This document shows positions 17,703-34,900 of a DNA stretch of 64,000 nt, in pieces. The notes below the pieces were generated by a model. That model did not search any database. It worked only from the letters and a program-made list of their open reading frames with translations, and was not told the origin of the DNA. Position numbers and translations under genes: made by a program. Numbering within the stretch: the first letter of the stretch is position 1; each line of letters opens with the position of its first letter. Source of the DNA: Aeromicrobium choanae (GTDB taxonomy: Bacteria; Actinomycetota; Actinomycetes; Propionibacteriales; Nocardioidaceae); contig NZ_LT796768.1 in NCBI RefSeq assembly GCF_900167475.1, positions 248,001 to 312,000 on the forward strand, read 5' to 3'.

Positions 17703-20173
17703 GAGCCCGCCCCCACCGTGGCGAAGGCCAGGGAGCGCGGCGTGGGACCGGTGGCGAAGTGGACCTCGGCCACCGCGTCGGACAGTCGCATCAGCTGCTG
17801 CGCCGTGGCCTGCGCGAACCGCACGAAGTTCGGCCGGTTCTCGCCGTCGATCGCCATCAGCGCCGCGACGTCGAGCCGGTCCAGCTCCTCCAGCAGGTCG
17901 TCCACGAGGCGCTCGGGCCGCGTGGAGCCGCTCGACCCCGGCAGCGTCGCCAGCGAGGCGTCGATGGCGCGCAGGTTGAACAGCAGGGAGCGCGGGTTCG
18001 ACTCGTCGAGCAGCAGCAGGTCGAGCACGGACGCGCCCCTCACCACACCACGGTGCCGACGGCGGTGGGTGATGGCGCTCTCGGCGGCCTGGAGGACGGC
18101 GTTGTGGACGTTCCGATCGACGTCGATGCCGCGGCGCACCGAGAGCGTGGGGCCGATCAGGTGGCACAGCTGGAGGCTGCGCTCGATCCCCCGCCCGATC
18201 TCCATCAGGTGCCAGCCCTCGTCGCGGACCATGTTCCCGGTGACGCCGTGCAGCGCGAGGATGTCGGTGAGCATACGGCCGGCGCTCTCGCCGATCTGCC
18301 AGCCGTGCGGGTTGGCCGCCAGCGCTCCCCGGGCCCGGTCCATCGCGCCGAAGACGCGGAACAGGTCGGGCGAGACCTGGTCGCGCACGCTCTGGGCGAT
18401 CTCCTTGAGCCGCGCCACCGTCTGCGCGACGGAGCCGGAGCGGTGGGCGTCGAGCAGCATGGAGCGCAGGTCGCCCTCGAAGTCGACGGAGTCGTGCGAC
18501 GACGGGCTGAGGGAACGCAGCAGCCGCGCGACCACGGCGAGGGTCTGTCCGCCGCTGGAGCGCGGACGACCCTGGAAGTCCTCCGCCAGCTCGTGCGTGA
18601 CGATCGCCAGCCGCAGCAGGTCCTCCACCCGCTCGGCGTACCGGCCGAGCCAGAAGAGGTCGTCGAGCACGCGCGGCACGGGGGTCAGCGGAGCGCGGGC
18701 GTGGGCGACCGGCGCGGTGTCGAGCAGGCCCTGGTCGGGCTCCTCCGGCGACTCCTTGAGCACCCAGACGTCCTTGCTGGTGCTGATCTCGTCGGGCGAG
18801 GTGCCCACGGGAGCGACGGTGGCCAGCCCGCCGATCATCGGACGGTAGCTGGACCCGTGCCGCAGCGTGAAGGCCCGCAGGGTGACCGCGTGGGGCTGCA
18901 GGCGTCCCCGGTCCAGGGTGGGCGAGACCGAGACGGCGGCCACCTCCTGGCCCACGTAGCGGTGCGGCTCCGCGGTGATGGCGGCGACGAGCTCGGCGCG
19001 CGACAGCCCGGCGACCTCGAACGGCGCGTCGATCCGGCGCACCACGAGCTCGTCGAGCCGGTCCAGGAGCTGGTCGCGGCCTTCGCGCGTGCCCGCCCAG
19101 ACGGTGGGGACGCCGGCCAGTCGCAGCGGCTCGTCGAGCAGCCGCTCGCACATCGCCGACATGAACGGCAGCATCGCGGCGTTCTCCAGGACACCCGAGC
19201 CGAGGCCGTTGACCACGGTGACCGTGCCGCGGCGGACCGCCTCGGTGAGGCCGGTGACGCCCAGCTGCGACTCCCCGCGCAGCTCCAGGGGGTCGCTCCA
19301 CTCGGCGTCGACGCGGCGCAGCACGACGTCGACCCGCTCGAGGCGGCCGAGCACCCGCATCCAGATGGAGCCGTCGCGCGCGACGAGGTCGCTGCCCTCG
19401 ACGAGCGGGAAGCCCAGCGCGGTGGCGATGAACGCCTGGTCGTAGGCCGTCTCCGAGGTCGGGCCCGGCGACAGCACCACGATGCGCGGGTTCTCACGCC
19501 CGTGGGGCGCCGCCTGGGTCAGGGACGCTCGCAGGGCCTGGAAGAACGGCGCCAGCCGGTGCAGGCCCGCCTCGCGATAGGCGACGGGCAGCACGCGTGA
19601 CAGCACGCGGCGGTTCTCCATCGCGAAGCCGATCCCCGAGGGAGCCTGCGTCCGGTCGGCGATGACCTGCCACTCCCCCGTCGGAGTGCGGCCCAGATCG
19701 GTGCCCGTGACGACGAGCTGGCGGCGGTGGTCGGCGCTCGCGCGTGCCACCACCCGCAGGAAGCCGCTGTGGCCGAAGACGATGCTGGGCGGCAGGGTGC
19801 CGCTGGAGAGCAGCTCCTGCGGGCCGTAGAGGTCGAGCGAGACGGCGTTGAGCAGCTCGGCCCGCTGGGCCAGGCCCTTCTCGAGCGTGGCCCACTCCTC
19901 GGCCGCGATGACCAGCGGCACGGGATCGAGCCGCCACGACCGCTGCGCGCCGCCGGGCGGCGTGTAGACCGCGCCCTCGTCGGCCAGCAGCCGCGCGATC
20001 TCGTCACCGACGCGGGTGAGCTCGGGCAGCGTCAGGTCGACCGCCTCGGCCGCGAGCCGCTTCCACGCGTTGCGCAGAGTGCCGTCGGGACTGGCCACCT
20101 CGTCGTAGAGGGCAGCCGACTGGCCCAACGCCGGCTGGATCACCGAGGCGGCGTAGTCACGCAGGACGGTCAT
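17699..20173 (-). CDS. Circularly permuted ATP-grasp and alpha-E domain fusion
   Basis: An 824-residue cytoplasmic fusion. The first roughly 480 residues are a circularly permuted ATP-grasp ligase (RVGDEIARLLADEGAVY, NRRVLSRVLPVAYRE, VVLSPGPTSETAYDQAF, LVNGLGSGVLEN-like motif near 335). The last roughly 320, from VLDDLFWLGRYAERVEDLLR, are an all-helical alpha-E domain. In many genomes these are two separate genes; here they are one. The linked transglutaminase and zincin fit the predicted system that attaches amino acids or peptides to an unknown acceptor with ATP. The gene lies 3 bp after cdsA in the same transcript direction. The chemistry has not been shown. Confidence 0.9.
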   Translation of the reverse strand: MTVLRDYAASVIQPALGQSAALYDEVASPDGTLRNAWKRLAAEAVDLTLPELTRVGDEIARLLADEGAVYTPPGGAQRSWRLDPVPLVIAAEEWATLEKGLAQRAELLNAVSLDLYGPQELLSSGTLPPSIVFGHSGFLRVVARASADHRRQLVVTGTDLGRTPTGEWQVIADRTQAPSGIGFAMENRRVLSRVLPVAYREAGLHRLAPFFQALRASLTQAAPHGRENPRIVVLSPGPTSETAYDQAFIATALGFPLVEGSDLVARDGSIWMRVLGRLERVDVVLRRVDAEWSDPLELRGESQLGVTGLTEAVRRGTVTVVNGLGSGVLENAAMLPFMSAMCERLLDEPLRLAGVPTVWAGTREGRDQLLDRLDELVVRRIDAPFEVAGLSRAELVAAITAEPHRYVGQEVAAVSVSPTLDRGRLQPHAVTLRAFTLRHGSSYRPMIGGLATVAPVGTSPDEISTSKDVWVLKESPEEPDQGLLDTAPVAHARAPLTPVPRVLDDLFWLGRYAERVEDLLRLAIVTHELAEDFQGRPRSSGGQTLAVVARLLRSLSPSSHDSVDFEGDLRSMLLDAHRSGSVAQTVARLKEIAQSVRDQVSPDLFRVFGAMDRARGALAANPHGWQIGESAGRMLTDILALHGVTGNMVRDEGWHLMEIGRGIERSLQLCHLIGPTLSVRRGIDVDRNVHNAVLQAAESAITHRRRHRGVVRGASVLDLLLLDESNPRSLLFNLRAIDASLATLPGSSGSTRPERLVDDLLEELDRLDVAALMAIDGENRPNFVRFAQATAQQLMRLSDAVAEVHFATGPTPRSLAFATVGAGS

Positions 20174-20176
20174 GGA

Positions 20177-21025
20177 TCAGACCAGGAGGTACATCACCAG
20201 GTACGCCACCGGCGCGACGGCGATGAGCGAGTCGAGCCGGTCCATGAGTCCGCCGTGGCCGGGGAGCAGGTCGCCCATGTCCTTGATGCCGAGGTCGCGC
20301 TTGATGAGCGACTCGCACAGGTCGCCGAGGGTGGCGAAGCAGACGCCGGCGACACCGAGCACGAGGCCGGCCCACCAAGGGCCCTCGAGGGCGTAGACGA
20401 CGATCAGGATGCCCGCGGCGACGCTGGCGAGCATGGATCCTGCGAAGCCCTCCCAGGACTTCTTGGGCGAGATCGTGGGTGCCATCGGGTGCTTGCCGAA
20501 CAGGACGCCTGCGGCGTAGCCGCCGATGTCGGAGGCGATCGTCACCAGGATGAACGCGACGACCCGCCACGTGCCGTCGTCCGGCGCCAGCATGCGCATG
20601 ACGAACACGCCCATGAGGAACAGGTACGACAGCAGGAAGATGCCGGCGGTGGCGTCGCGGACGAAGCCGTCGCTGCCCGAGCGCAGGCGCCACGCCATGG
20701 TGGCGATGACGGTGAGCGCCATGATCGCCGCGGCGGTGTCCATCTCGTCGTAGAACGCCACGACCAGCATCGCCAGGCCGCCGACCAGCACGGGCGGCAG
20801 CGGCACGCGGATCCCGGACGTGGCCAGGGCACGGGAGATCTCGATCGCGGCGACCACCAGGGCGACGGCCGCGACCGCGACGAACAGATCCTTGACCCAG
20901 AACAGCGACAGCAGCACGAGGACCACGAGGCTGACGCCCACGGTGATCGCCGCGCGGAGGTCGCGGCCGGCGCGGCCGGTCTTCTTCTCGCCTGCCGCGT
21001 CGGGAGTCGGAACCTCAGACGTCAA
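20177..21025 (-). CDS. cdsA: Phosphatidate cytidylyltransferase
   Basis: Makes CDP-diacylglycerol from CTP and phosphatidic acid, the precursor of cardiolipin, phosphatidylinositol and phosphatidylethanolamine. The 282-residue membrane protein has about seven or eight helices after a hydrophilic N-terminus, and the family signature near the C-terminus: ESLIKRDLGIKDMGDLLPG followed by HGGLMDRLDS. Its start lies within the last codons of frr (11-bp overlap), giving pyrH-frr-cdsA, a widely conserved actinobacterial order. Confidence 0.95.
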   Translation of the reverse strand: MTSEVPTPDAAGEKKTGRAGRDLRAAITVGVSLVVLVLLSLFWVKDLFVAVAAVALVVAAIEISRALATSGIRVPLPPVLVGGLAMLVVAFYDEMDTAAAIMALTVIATMAWRLRSGSDGFVRDATAGIFLLSYLFLMGVFVMRMLAPDDGTWRVVAFILVTIASDIGGYAAGVLFGKHPMAPTISPKKSWEGFAGSMLASVAAGILIVVYALEGPWWAGLVLGVAGVCFATLGDLCESLIKRDLGIKDMGDLLPGHGGLMDRLDSLIAVAPVAYLVMYLLV

Positions 21026-21572
21026 GGAGCTCTGCCTCTTTGGACTTCAGCGCCTCGTCGATCTCGTCGACGTGCTTCTTCGTCAGTCCGTCGAGGCGCT
21101 TCTCGGCGCCGGTGTTGTCGTCCTTGCTGATCTCGGAGTCCTTCTCGGCCCGGTCGAGCGCCTGCTTGGCGCTGCGACGCACGCCGCGGACCGCGATGCG
21201 GCCGTCCTCGGCCTTGGAGCGGGCGAGCTTGATGTACTCCTTGCGGCGCTCCTCGGTGAGCTCGGGCAGCGTCACGCGCAGCACCTTGCCGTCGTCGGAC
21301 GGGTTGACGCCGAGGTCGGAGTCGCGGATGGCCTTCTCGATCGCGGGCTTCGCGCCGGCGTCGTAGGGCGCGATGATCACGGTGCGAGCCTCGGGGACCT
21401 GGAAGCTGGCCAGCTGCTGCAGCGGCGTGGGCGAGCCGTAGTAGTCGGCGGTGATCTGGGCGAACATCGCCGGGTGGGCGCGTCCGGTCCGGATTCCCTC
21501 GAACTCGTCGCGAGTGTGCTCGACCGCCTTCTTCATCCGGGTCTCGGCATCGCGCAGTGTCTCGTCGATCAC
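21015..21572 (-). CDS. frr: Ribosome recycling factor
   Basis: Splits post-termination ribosomes together with EF-G. From the GTG at 21572 the product is 185 residues, the standard length, starting (V)IDETLRDAETRMKKAVEH. GGAG lies six bases before that GTG, which supports this start; the longer frame to an ATG at 21611 would add 13 residues not seen in the family. The conserved IRTGRAHPAMF, LPELTEERRKEYIKLAR and VRGVRRSA motifs are present. The gene lies between pyrH and cdsA, 35 bp after pyrH. Confidence 0.96.
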   Translation of the reverse strand: MIDETLRDAETRMKKAVEHTRDEFEGIRTGRAHPAMFAQITADYYGSPTPLQQLASFQVPEARTVIIAPYDAGAKPAIEKAIRDSDLGVNPSDDGKVLRVTLPELTEERRKEYIKLARSKAEDGRIAVRGVRRSAKQALDRAEKDSEISKDDNTGAEKRLDGLTKKHVDEIDEALKSKEAELLDV

Positions 21573-21607
21573 GTCATGCTCCGTTGCATCGTCGGGGGTG
21601 CCCACGC

Positions 21608-22312
21608 TCACGCGTGGACGAGTGTTCCGATCATCTCACCACGCAGGGCCCGTGTGACCGCACCCTCGTCGTTCATGTTGAACACCATCATGGGCAGCTC
21701 ATTCTCCATGCACAGCGCGAAGGCGGCCGCGTCGACGACCTGCAGGTTGCGCTGGAGGGCCTCGTTGAAGGTCAGGCTGTCGAAGCGCTGGGCCTCGGGA
21801 TTGCGGCGCGGATCGGAGTCGTAGACGCCGTCGACGCCGTTCTTGCTCATCAGCACGACGTCGGCCTTGATCTCCAGGGCGCGCTGCGCCGAGACCGTGT
21901 CGGTGGAGAAGTACGGCATGCCGGCGCCGGCGCCGAAGATCACGACGCGGCCCTTCTCCATGTGGCGGATCGCACGGCGCGGGATGTAGGGCTCGGCGAC
22001 CTGGGACATCGCGATGGCGGACTGCACGCGGGTCTCGACGCCCTGCTTCTCGATGAAGTCCTGCAGGGCGAGGGCGTTCATGACGGTGCCGAGCATGCCG
22101 ATGTAGTCGGCGCGCGTGCGCTCCATGCCTCGCTGGCTCAGCTCGGCGCCGCGGAAGAAGTTGCCGCCGCCGACGACGATCGCGACCTGGACTCCCTCGC
22201 GGACGGCCGTGGCGACCTGGGAGGCGGCGTCGTTCACGACATCGGGGTCGATGCCGATCGCACCTCCTCCGAAGACCTCACCGGAGAGCTTGAGGAGTAC
22301 GCGGCGAGCCAT
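21608..22312 (-). CDS. pyrH: Uridylate kinase
   Basis: Phosphorylates UMP to UDP in pyrimidine nucleotide synthesis; a hexameric, GTP-activated and UTP-inhibited enzyme in bacteria. The 234-residue product (start [12 protein letters not shown]) shows the amino-acid-kinase fold landmarks: [37 protein letters not shown] and [13 protein letters not shown]. An upstream ATG at 22363 is in frame but adds unrelated residues. It heads the pyrH-frr-cdsA operon. The tsf and rpsB genes that often precede it are absent; a divergent DUF2804 gene lies there instead. Confidence 0.96.
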   Translation of the reverse strand: MARRVLLKLSGEVFGGGAIGIDPDVVNDAASQVATAVREGVQVAIVVGGGNFFRGAELSQRGMERTRADYIGMLGTVMNALALQDFIEKQGVETRVQSAIAMSQVAEPYIPRRAIRHMEKGRVVIFGAGAGMPYFSTDTVSAQRALEIKADVVLMSKNGVDGVYDSDPRRNPEAQRFDSLTFNEALQRNLQVVDAAAFALCMENELPMMVFNMNDEGAVTRALRGEMIGTLVHA

Positions 22313-22440
22313 GGACACCAGATTAGAGGATGGCGCCCGTCCCGGTACACGCAGCGTCGCCATCGCGGTGACGGTCCGGGGCGTCGGAGACGGTGCCTCC
22401 TCGGCCGTTCACACCGCTCGGTGCCCCCTAGGCTGCGGGC

Positions 22441-23397
22441 ATGCCCGAGATCGTCGAGCCCGTCGACCTGGCCGTGGGCCGCCGCCTGAACCCCGAGGCC
22501 GTCGGCTGGACCCGGCGACCGCTGCACCGCACCGACCTGCCGTGGACGGGCCGGACGAAGCGCTGGGAGTACTGGGGCGTCGTCACCCGCAGGTTCGTGC
22601 TCGGGCTGACGATCGCCGACCTCGACTACGCGAACCTCACGCAGGTCTACGCCTACGACCGGCTGCGCCGCCACGAGGTCAGCCTCGACACGACGAAGCT
22701 GGGCCCCCTGCGTCCTGGATTGTCCGACGCGCTGCCGCCGATCACCGCTTCGAGCGGGCCGCTGACCTTCGCCGACCACGGCCGGGGCACGCGCCTGAGG
22801 GTGGACCACGAGCGGGTGAGGGTCGCGCTGGAGGCGGAGGGCGGCGACGACGCGCTCGGGGTCGTCGTGCCGTGGAGCCCGCGCCGCTTCCAGTACACGC
22901 TGAAGGACCCCGTCCGGCCCGTCAGCGGCACCATCGAGGTCGACGGCGAGCGCGAGGCCGTGGTGGCCGGCTGGGGCGTGCTCGACCGGGGCCGCGGCAT
23001 CTGGCCCTACCGCATGACGTGGAACTGGGGTGCCGGCAGCGGCGAGGTCTCCGGGCGCCGGATCGGCCTGCAGCTCGGCGGGAAGTGGACCGACGGGACC
23101 GAGCAGACCGAGAACGGGCTGTTCGTCGACGGTCGCCTGCACCACTGGATCGACGACCTGCAATGGGAGTACGACCTCGAGGACCCGGAGTCGCCATGGA
23201 CCGTCACGGGGCCCGACGTCGAGGCCGTCCTGACGCCCTTCCACCGTCGCGTCGCCTCGACCCAGCTGGGCGTGATCGCGTCGCGCACCCACCAGGCCTT
23301 CGGACGCTGGTCGGGATGGGCGCGCGGCGGCAAGGGCGTGGAGTACCGGCTGGACGGTCTCGTCGGCTGGGCCGAGGAGGCGCGCAACCGCTGGTGA
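22441..23397 (+). CDS. DUF2804 domain protein
   Basis: A 318-residue protein, matching the length and motifs of DUF2804: RRWEYWG-like KRWEYWGVV, LGLTIADLDYANL, YTLKDPVRPVSG, GRGIWPYRMTWNWGAGSG and LGGKWTDGTEQTENGLFVDG. The family is a predicted lipocalin-like or beta-sandwich fold with no established function. It has no signal peptide or membrane segment. It is divergent from pyrH, with a 128-bp gap, and convergent with argH, with a strong palindromic block (23438-23505) between them. Confidence 0.88.
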   Translation: MPEIVEPVDLAVGRRLNPEAVGWTRRPLHRTDLPWTGRTKRWEYWGVVTRRFVLGLTIADLDYANLTQVYAYDRLRRHEVSLDTTKLGPLRPGLSDALPPITASSGPLTFADHGRGTRLRVDHERVRVALEAEGGDDALGVVVPWSPRRFQYTLKDPVRPVSGTIEVDGEREAVVAGWGVLDRGRGIWPYRMTWNWGAGSGEVSGRRIGLQLGGKWTDGTEQTENGLFVDGRLHHWIDDLQWEYDLEDPESPWTVTGPDVEAVLTPFHRRVASTQLGVIASRTHQAFGRWSGWARGGKGVEYRLDGLVGWAEEARNRW

Positions 23398-23437
23398 GGC
23401 ACGGCGACCACGCGTCCCTGAGCCTCGACCGTGCGTG

Positions 23438-23505
23438 GTTTCCCCTCGCTATGCGGGGGAAACTTCCCCCGCATAGCGGTGGATTCCCCTGTTAACCGGG
23501 GAAAC
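23438..23505. repeat. Nested palindromic block between convergent DUF2804 gene and argH
   Basis: A perfect 13-bp stem (CGCTATGCGGGGG, 23447-23459, and its complement at 23466-23478) surrounds the loop AAACTT. A second stem, TTCCCC (23484-23489) and GGGGAA (23498-23503), follows, and the outer GTTTCCCC (23438-23445) can pair with GGGGAAAC (23498-23505). The motif GGGGAAACTT occurs twice. It probably serves as a two-way terminator, and may be a small palindromic element. Confidence 0.75.
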
Positions 23506-23516
23506 TTCGACCCGCG

Positions 23517-25470
<1,954 letters not shown>

Positions 25471-25486
25471 GAGCGGACCTCGGTGT

Positions 25487-25585
25487 GGTCTCGATAGGCC
25501 GGCTCGTTCCTCGCCGAGCTACTCGACCACCGGGACCGTCCCGGTGATCGAGTGGCGGCGAGCGCAGCGAGACGTCGTATCGAGA

Positions 25586-25588
<3 letters not shown>
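25487..25588. repeat. Long palindromic interspersed repeat, copy A (argF-argR gap)
   Basis: Outer arms GGTCTCGATA and TATCGAGATCA bracket inner arms CTACTCGACCACCGGGA and TCCCGGTGATCGAGTGG, with GCTCGTTCCTCGCC between. Related copies lie at 34901-35035 and 49276-49399. Its end overlaps the argF stop. It resembles a REP/BIME-like family rather than coding sequence. Confidence 0.8.
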
Positions 25589-27796
<2,208 letters not shown>

Positions 27797-27800
<4 letters not shown>

Positions 27801-28759
27801 GACGTCTCCTTCGCGCTGGTCGTGTAGAGGGCGGAGCGGATCTTGGTCCGCGCACCGGCCAGCACCTGGGTGCCGACGCCCTCGTCGGTGAAGATCTCGA
27901 GCAGCACCGAGTGCGGCTCACGGCCGTCGACGACCGTGGCGCGCTTGACGCCGCCGCGGACCGCGTCGAGGCAGGCGGTCATCTTGGGGATCATCCCGCT
28001 GGCCAGCTCGGGCAGGATCGCCTCGAGAGACTCCGGGCTGATCTCGCCGATGACGTCGCTGCTGTTCGGCCAGTCGGCGTAGAGGCCCTCGACGTCGGTG
28101 AGCACGAGCAGCTTCTCTGCGCCGAGGGCGACGGCGAGCGCGGACGCGGCCGTGTCGGCGTTGACGTTCAGCACCTGGCCGTCGGCGTCGGGCGCGACGG
28201 TGGAGACCACGGGGATGCGGCCGGCCTCGATGAGGTCGATCACCGCCTCGGGGCGCACGCCCACGACCTCGCCCACCAGTCCGACGTCGACGGGCTCGCC
28301 GTCGACCAGGGGCATCGTCCGCTGGGCGCGGAACAGGCCGCCGTCCTCGCCGGACAGACCCACCGCGAGGTCGCCGTGCTGGTTCAGCAGGCCGACCAGC
28401 TCGGGACCGACCTGGCCCTTGAGCACCATGCGGACGACCTCGACCGCCTCAGGCGTCGTGACGCGCAGGCCGCCGCGGAACTCCGACTCGATCTGGAGCC
28501 GGTCGAGCATCGCGCTGATCTGCGGACCGCCGCCGTGCACGACGACGGGCTTGAACCCGGCGAGGCGCAGGAAGACGATGTCCTCGGCGAACGCGCGCTT
28601 GAGCTTGTCGTCGGTCATGGCGTTGCCGCCGTACTTCACCACCACGATCTTGCCGTGGTACGCCTTCAGCCACGGCAGGGCGTGGGCCAGCGTCGCGGCC
28701 TTCGTGGTGGCGGCGGCCCAGTCCTCGGGCGCCCATTCGGTCATGCTGTTGTCGCTCAT
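27797..28759 (-). CDS. argB: Acetylglutamate kinase
   Basis: Phosphorylates N-acetylglutamate, usually the arginine-inhibited control point of the pathway. The 320-residue amino-acid-kinase fold shows [10 protein letters not shown] (ATP site), [11 protein letters not shown] (substrate site), GLSGEDGGL, and [12 protein letters not shown]. The N-terminal helix of about 20 residues ([22 protein letters not shown]) is the part that mediates hexamer formation in arginine-sensitive enzymes, so feedback inhibition is likely. It overlaps argD by four bases and is 8 bp after argJ. Confidence 0.96.
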
Positions 28760-28767
28760 GTGCTTCC

Positions 28768-29919
28768 TCAGGTCGAGTAGGCGGAGTTCTCGTGGACGTA
28801 GGCCTGGGTCAGGTCGTTCGTCCAGATGGTGGCGCTGTGGGGACCGGCCTTCAGGTCGATCGTGACGGTGACCGAGCGCGGCTCGAGGTCGACGAGGTCG
28901 ATCGACTCCCCCACGCCGGAGTTGCGGCATACCCACACGTCGTTGACCGCGACATCGAGGTCGAGCGGGTCGAACGCGGCGGTCGTGGTGCCGGCCGACG
29001 CCAGGATGCGGCCCCAGTTCGGGTCCTTGCCGAAGATCGCGCACTTGAACAGGTTGCTGCGCGCGACGGAGCGGCCGACCTCCAGCGCGTCGTCCTCGCT
29101 CGCGGCGTTGATCGTGGTGATCGCGATCTCGTGGTCGGCGCCCTCGGCGTCGGCGAGCAGCTGCAGGGCGAGGTCGCGGCACACCGTGGTGAGGGCCTCG
29201 GTGAACTCGGCGACGTCCGGGGTGACCCCGGAGGCGCCGGAGGTCATCAGCAGCACCGTGTCGTTCGTGGACTGGCAGCCGTCGGAGTCGAGCCGGTCGA
29301 ACGTCAGCGCCGTGGCCGACCGCAGCGCGGTGTCGAGCGTCGCGGAGTCGAGGTCGGCGTCGGTCGTGATGACGACGAGCATCGTGGCGAGCGCGGGCGC
29401 GAGCATGCCCGCGCCCTTCGCCATGCCGCCGATCACCCAGCCGTCGCCCTCGGCGGTGGCCTGCTTGTTGACCGTGTCGGTGGTCATGATCGCCGTGGCT
29501 GCGTCGAGGCCGCCGTCGGGCGACAGCGCGGCCACCGCGGCGTCCACCCCGGCCAGCACCTTCGGCTCGTCGAGGAGGCGTCCGATCAGGCCCGTCGAGC
29601 AGACCTGGACGTCGATCGCCCCGATGCCCAGGTGCTCCGCGACGCGCTCGGCGGTGCGGTGCGTGGCGGCGAAGCCCTCGGGGCCCGTGTAGCAGTTGGC
29701 GCCGCCGGAGTTCAGCACGATCGCCCGGGCGCTGCCGCCCTTGATCGCCTGCTCGCTCCAGATGACCGGGTGCGCCTTGCAGCGGTTCGAGGTGAAGACC
29801 GCGGCCGCGGCCGACGACGGGCCCTCGTTGACGACGAGGGAGATGTCGGGCTTGCCCGAGTCCTTGAGGCCCGCGGTGACACCCGCGGCCCGGAAGCCTT
29901 GCGCAGCAGTGACGCTCAT
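28768..29919 (-). CDS. argJ: Glutamate N-acetyltransferase/amino-acid acetyltransferase
   Basis: Recycles the acetyl group from N-acetylornithine to glutamate. The 383-residue precursor is self-cleaved before the Thr of ALATMLVV into alpha and beta chains; the flanking [18 protein letters not shown] motif is intact. Other landmarks: [14 protein letters not shown] near the N-terminus and the C-terminal NSAYST. The start overlaps the argC stop by four bases. Whether the enzyme also uses acetyl-CoA (bifunctional form) cannot be told from sequence alone. Confidence 0.96.
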   Translation of the reverse strand: MSVTAAQGFRAAGVTAGLKDSGKPDISLVVNEGPSSAAAAVFTSNRCKAHPVIWSEQAIKGGSARAIVLNSGGANCYTGPEGFAATHRTAERVAEHLGIGAIDVQVCSTGLIGRLLDEPKVLAGVDAAVAALSPDGGLDAATAIMTTDTVNKQATAEGDGWVIGGMAKGAGMLAPALATMLVVITTDADLDSATLDTALRSATALTFDRLDSDGCQSTNDTVLLMTSGASGVTPDVAEFTEALTTVCRDLALQLLADAEGADHEIAITTINAASEDDALEVGRSVARSNLFKCAIFGKDPNWGRILASAGTTTAAFDPLDLDVAVNDVWVCRNSGVGESIDLVDLEPRSVTVTIDLKAGPHSATIWTNDLTQAYVHENSAYST

Positions 29920-30956
29920 GGCGCGACTCCGATCGTGGTGAGTCCGGTGGTCTCGGGCAGGCCCAGGGCGAGGTTCATCGACTGGATCGCGCCGCCCGCC
30001 GTGCCCTTGACGAGGTTGTCGATGGCCGTGACGGTGACGAGGCGACCGGCGCGCTCGTCCACCGCGAGCTGCACGTGGGCGACGTTCGCGCCCAGCGTGG
30101 CGGCCGTGGTGGGCCACTGGCCCTCGGGCAGGAGGTGGACGAACGGCTCGGCGCCGTAGGCCTTCTCGTAGACGGCTCGGGCGGCGTCGGCATCGACGCC
30201 CGGCGCCAGCCGCGCGGTGGCGGTGGCCAGGATGCCGCGCGCCATCGGCACGAGCGTGGGGGTGAACGAGATGGTGACCTCGTCGGCCCCGGCCCGGCCG
30301 AGGTTCTGGGCGATCTCCGGGATGTGCCGGTGCGTGCCGCCGACCCCGTAGGGCGAGGCGGAGCCGAGTCCCTCCGACGCCAGCAGGTGCGTCTTGAGCG
30401 CCTTGCCCGCTCCGGAGAAGCCGTTGGCGAGCACCGCGACGAGGTCGGTCGACTCGACGATCCCGGCGGCCACGGCGGGCTGCAGGCCCAGCGTGACGGC
30501 GGTGACGTTGCAGCCCGGCACGGCGATCCGGCGCACTCCCGCGAGCGCGTCGCGCTGGCGCGACGAGCCGGTGATCAGCTCGGGCATCCCGTACGGCCAG
30601 GTGCCCGCGTGGTCACCGCCGTAGTAGGCGGCCCAGTCGTCGGAGCTCTCGAGCCGGTGGTCGGCACCGCAGTCGATCACCAGGACGTCGTCCGGCAGCT
30701 GCGCGGCGACGGCTCCGGAGGCGCCGTGCGGCAGGGCCAGGAACACGACGTCGTGACCTGCAAGGTTATCGGCGGTGGTCTCGGCGACGATGCGGTCGGC
30801 CAGCGGGAGCAGGTGGGGCTGGTGCTCCCCGAACCGCGATCCCGCGCTGGACCCTGCGGTCAGCGCGCCGATCTCGACCTCGGGATGCGCCAGCAGCAGC
30901 CGGAGGACCTCTCCCCCGGCGTAGCCCGTGGCACCGGTGACGGCGACCTTGATCAT
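29916..30956 (-). CDS. argC: N-acetyl-gamma-glutamyl-phosphate reductase
   Basis: Reduces acetylglutamyl phosphate to the semialdehyde with NADPH. The 346-residue product starts [19 protein letters not shown] (NADP loop) and has the catalytic cysteine in [16 protein letters not shown], with the active-site His in GTHRHIPEI. It lies 5 bp after argG and overlaps argJ by four bases, so translation is probably coupled from argG onward. Confidence 0.97.
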   Translation of the reverse strand: MIKVAVTGATGYAGGEVLRLLLAHPEVEIGALTAGSSAGSRFGEHQPHLLPLADRIVAETTADNLAGHDVVFLALPHGASGAVAAQLPDDVLVIDCGADHRLESSDDWAAYYGGDHAGTWPYGMPELITGSSRQRDALAGVRRIAVPGCNVTAVTLGLQPAVAAGIVESTDLVAVLANGFSGAGKALKTHLLASEGLGSASPYGVGGTHRHIPEIAQNLGRAGADEVTISFTPTLVPMARGILATATARLAPGVDADAARAVYEKAYGAEPFVHLLPEGQWPTTAATLGANVAHVQLAVDERAGRLVTVTAIDNLVKGTAGGAIQSMNLALGLPETTGLTTIGVAP

Positions 30957-30961
30957 GGCGA

Positions 30962-34266
<3,305 letters not shown>

Positions 34267-34339
34267 TCGTCACGTTCGCGGCCGGGCCCGCCGGCCGCGC
34301 CAGTAGAGTCTCGACCAGTTCCCGACTTCGGAGGTACCC

Positions 34340-34897
34340 GTGCTGATCTGGATCATCGTCGCGATCGTCGTCGCCGTCGCGCTGTTCGGGGTCGTCGCCT
34401 TCAACCGCCTGCGCACGGCCGACATCGGCGCGCAGGAGGCCCTCGGCGGCATCGACGTGCAGCTGACCCGTCGCGCCGACCTCATCCCGAACCTGGTCAG
34501 CACGGTCAAGGGCTACGCGGCCCATGAGCGCGGCGTCTTCGAGGAGGTCACCGCGGCCCGCGCCGGCGTGCAGCAGGCCGCCGGCTCCGGCTCGGTGGAG
34601 CAGCGCGCCACGGCCGAGGTGCGGCTCGAGCGCGCACTCGTGGACGTCATGGCCGTGGCCGAGGCGTACCCCGACCTCAAGGCCTCGGCGAACTTCCAGC
34701 AGCTCCAGTCCGAGCTGAGCGACACCGAGAACAAGCTGTCGTTCGCCCGCCAGTACTACAACGACGCGGTCCGCGCGCTCAACGAGCTGGTCCGCACGAT
34801 CCCCTGGATGTTCTTCTCCGGCCTCGCCGGCGTCAAGGAGCGCACCTTCTACGACGCCCCGGCCGGCCAGGAGACCCCGCCGACCGTGCAGTTCTGA
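34340..34897 (+). CDS. LemA family protein
   Basis: A 185-residue protein with one N-terminal membrane helix (LIWIIVAIVVAVALFGVVAF) and an all-helical domain containing the family signature: DIGAQEALGGIDVQLTRRADLIPNLV in outline, plus RQYYNDAVRALNELVRTIPW. The start is GTG, preceded by GGAGG at the right spacing. Likely anchored in the membrane with the helical domain outside. It pairs with the DUF2207 gene in a two-gene operon. The palindromic repeat copy B follows directly. Confidence 0.92.
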   Translation: MLIWIIVAIVVAVALFGVVAFNRLRTADIGAQEALGGIDVQLTRRADLIPNLVSTVKGYAAHERGVFEEVTAARAGVQQAAGSGSVEQRATAEVRLERALVDVMAVAEAYPDLKASANFQQLQSELSDTENKLSFARQYYNDAVRALNELVRTIPWMFFSGLAGVKERTFYDAPAGQETPPTVQF

Positions 34898-34900
34898 CGG

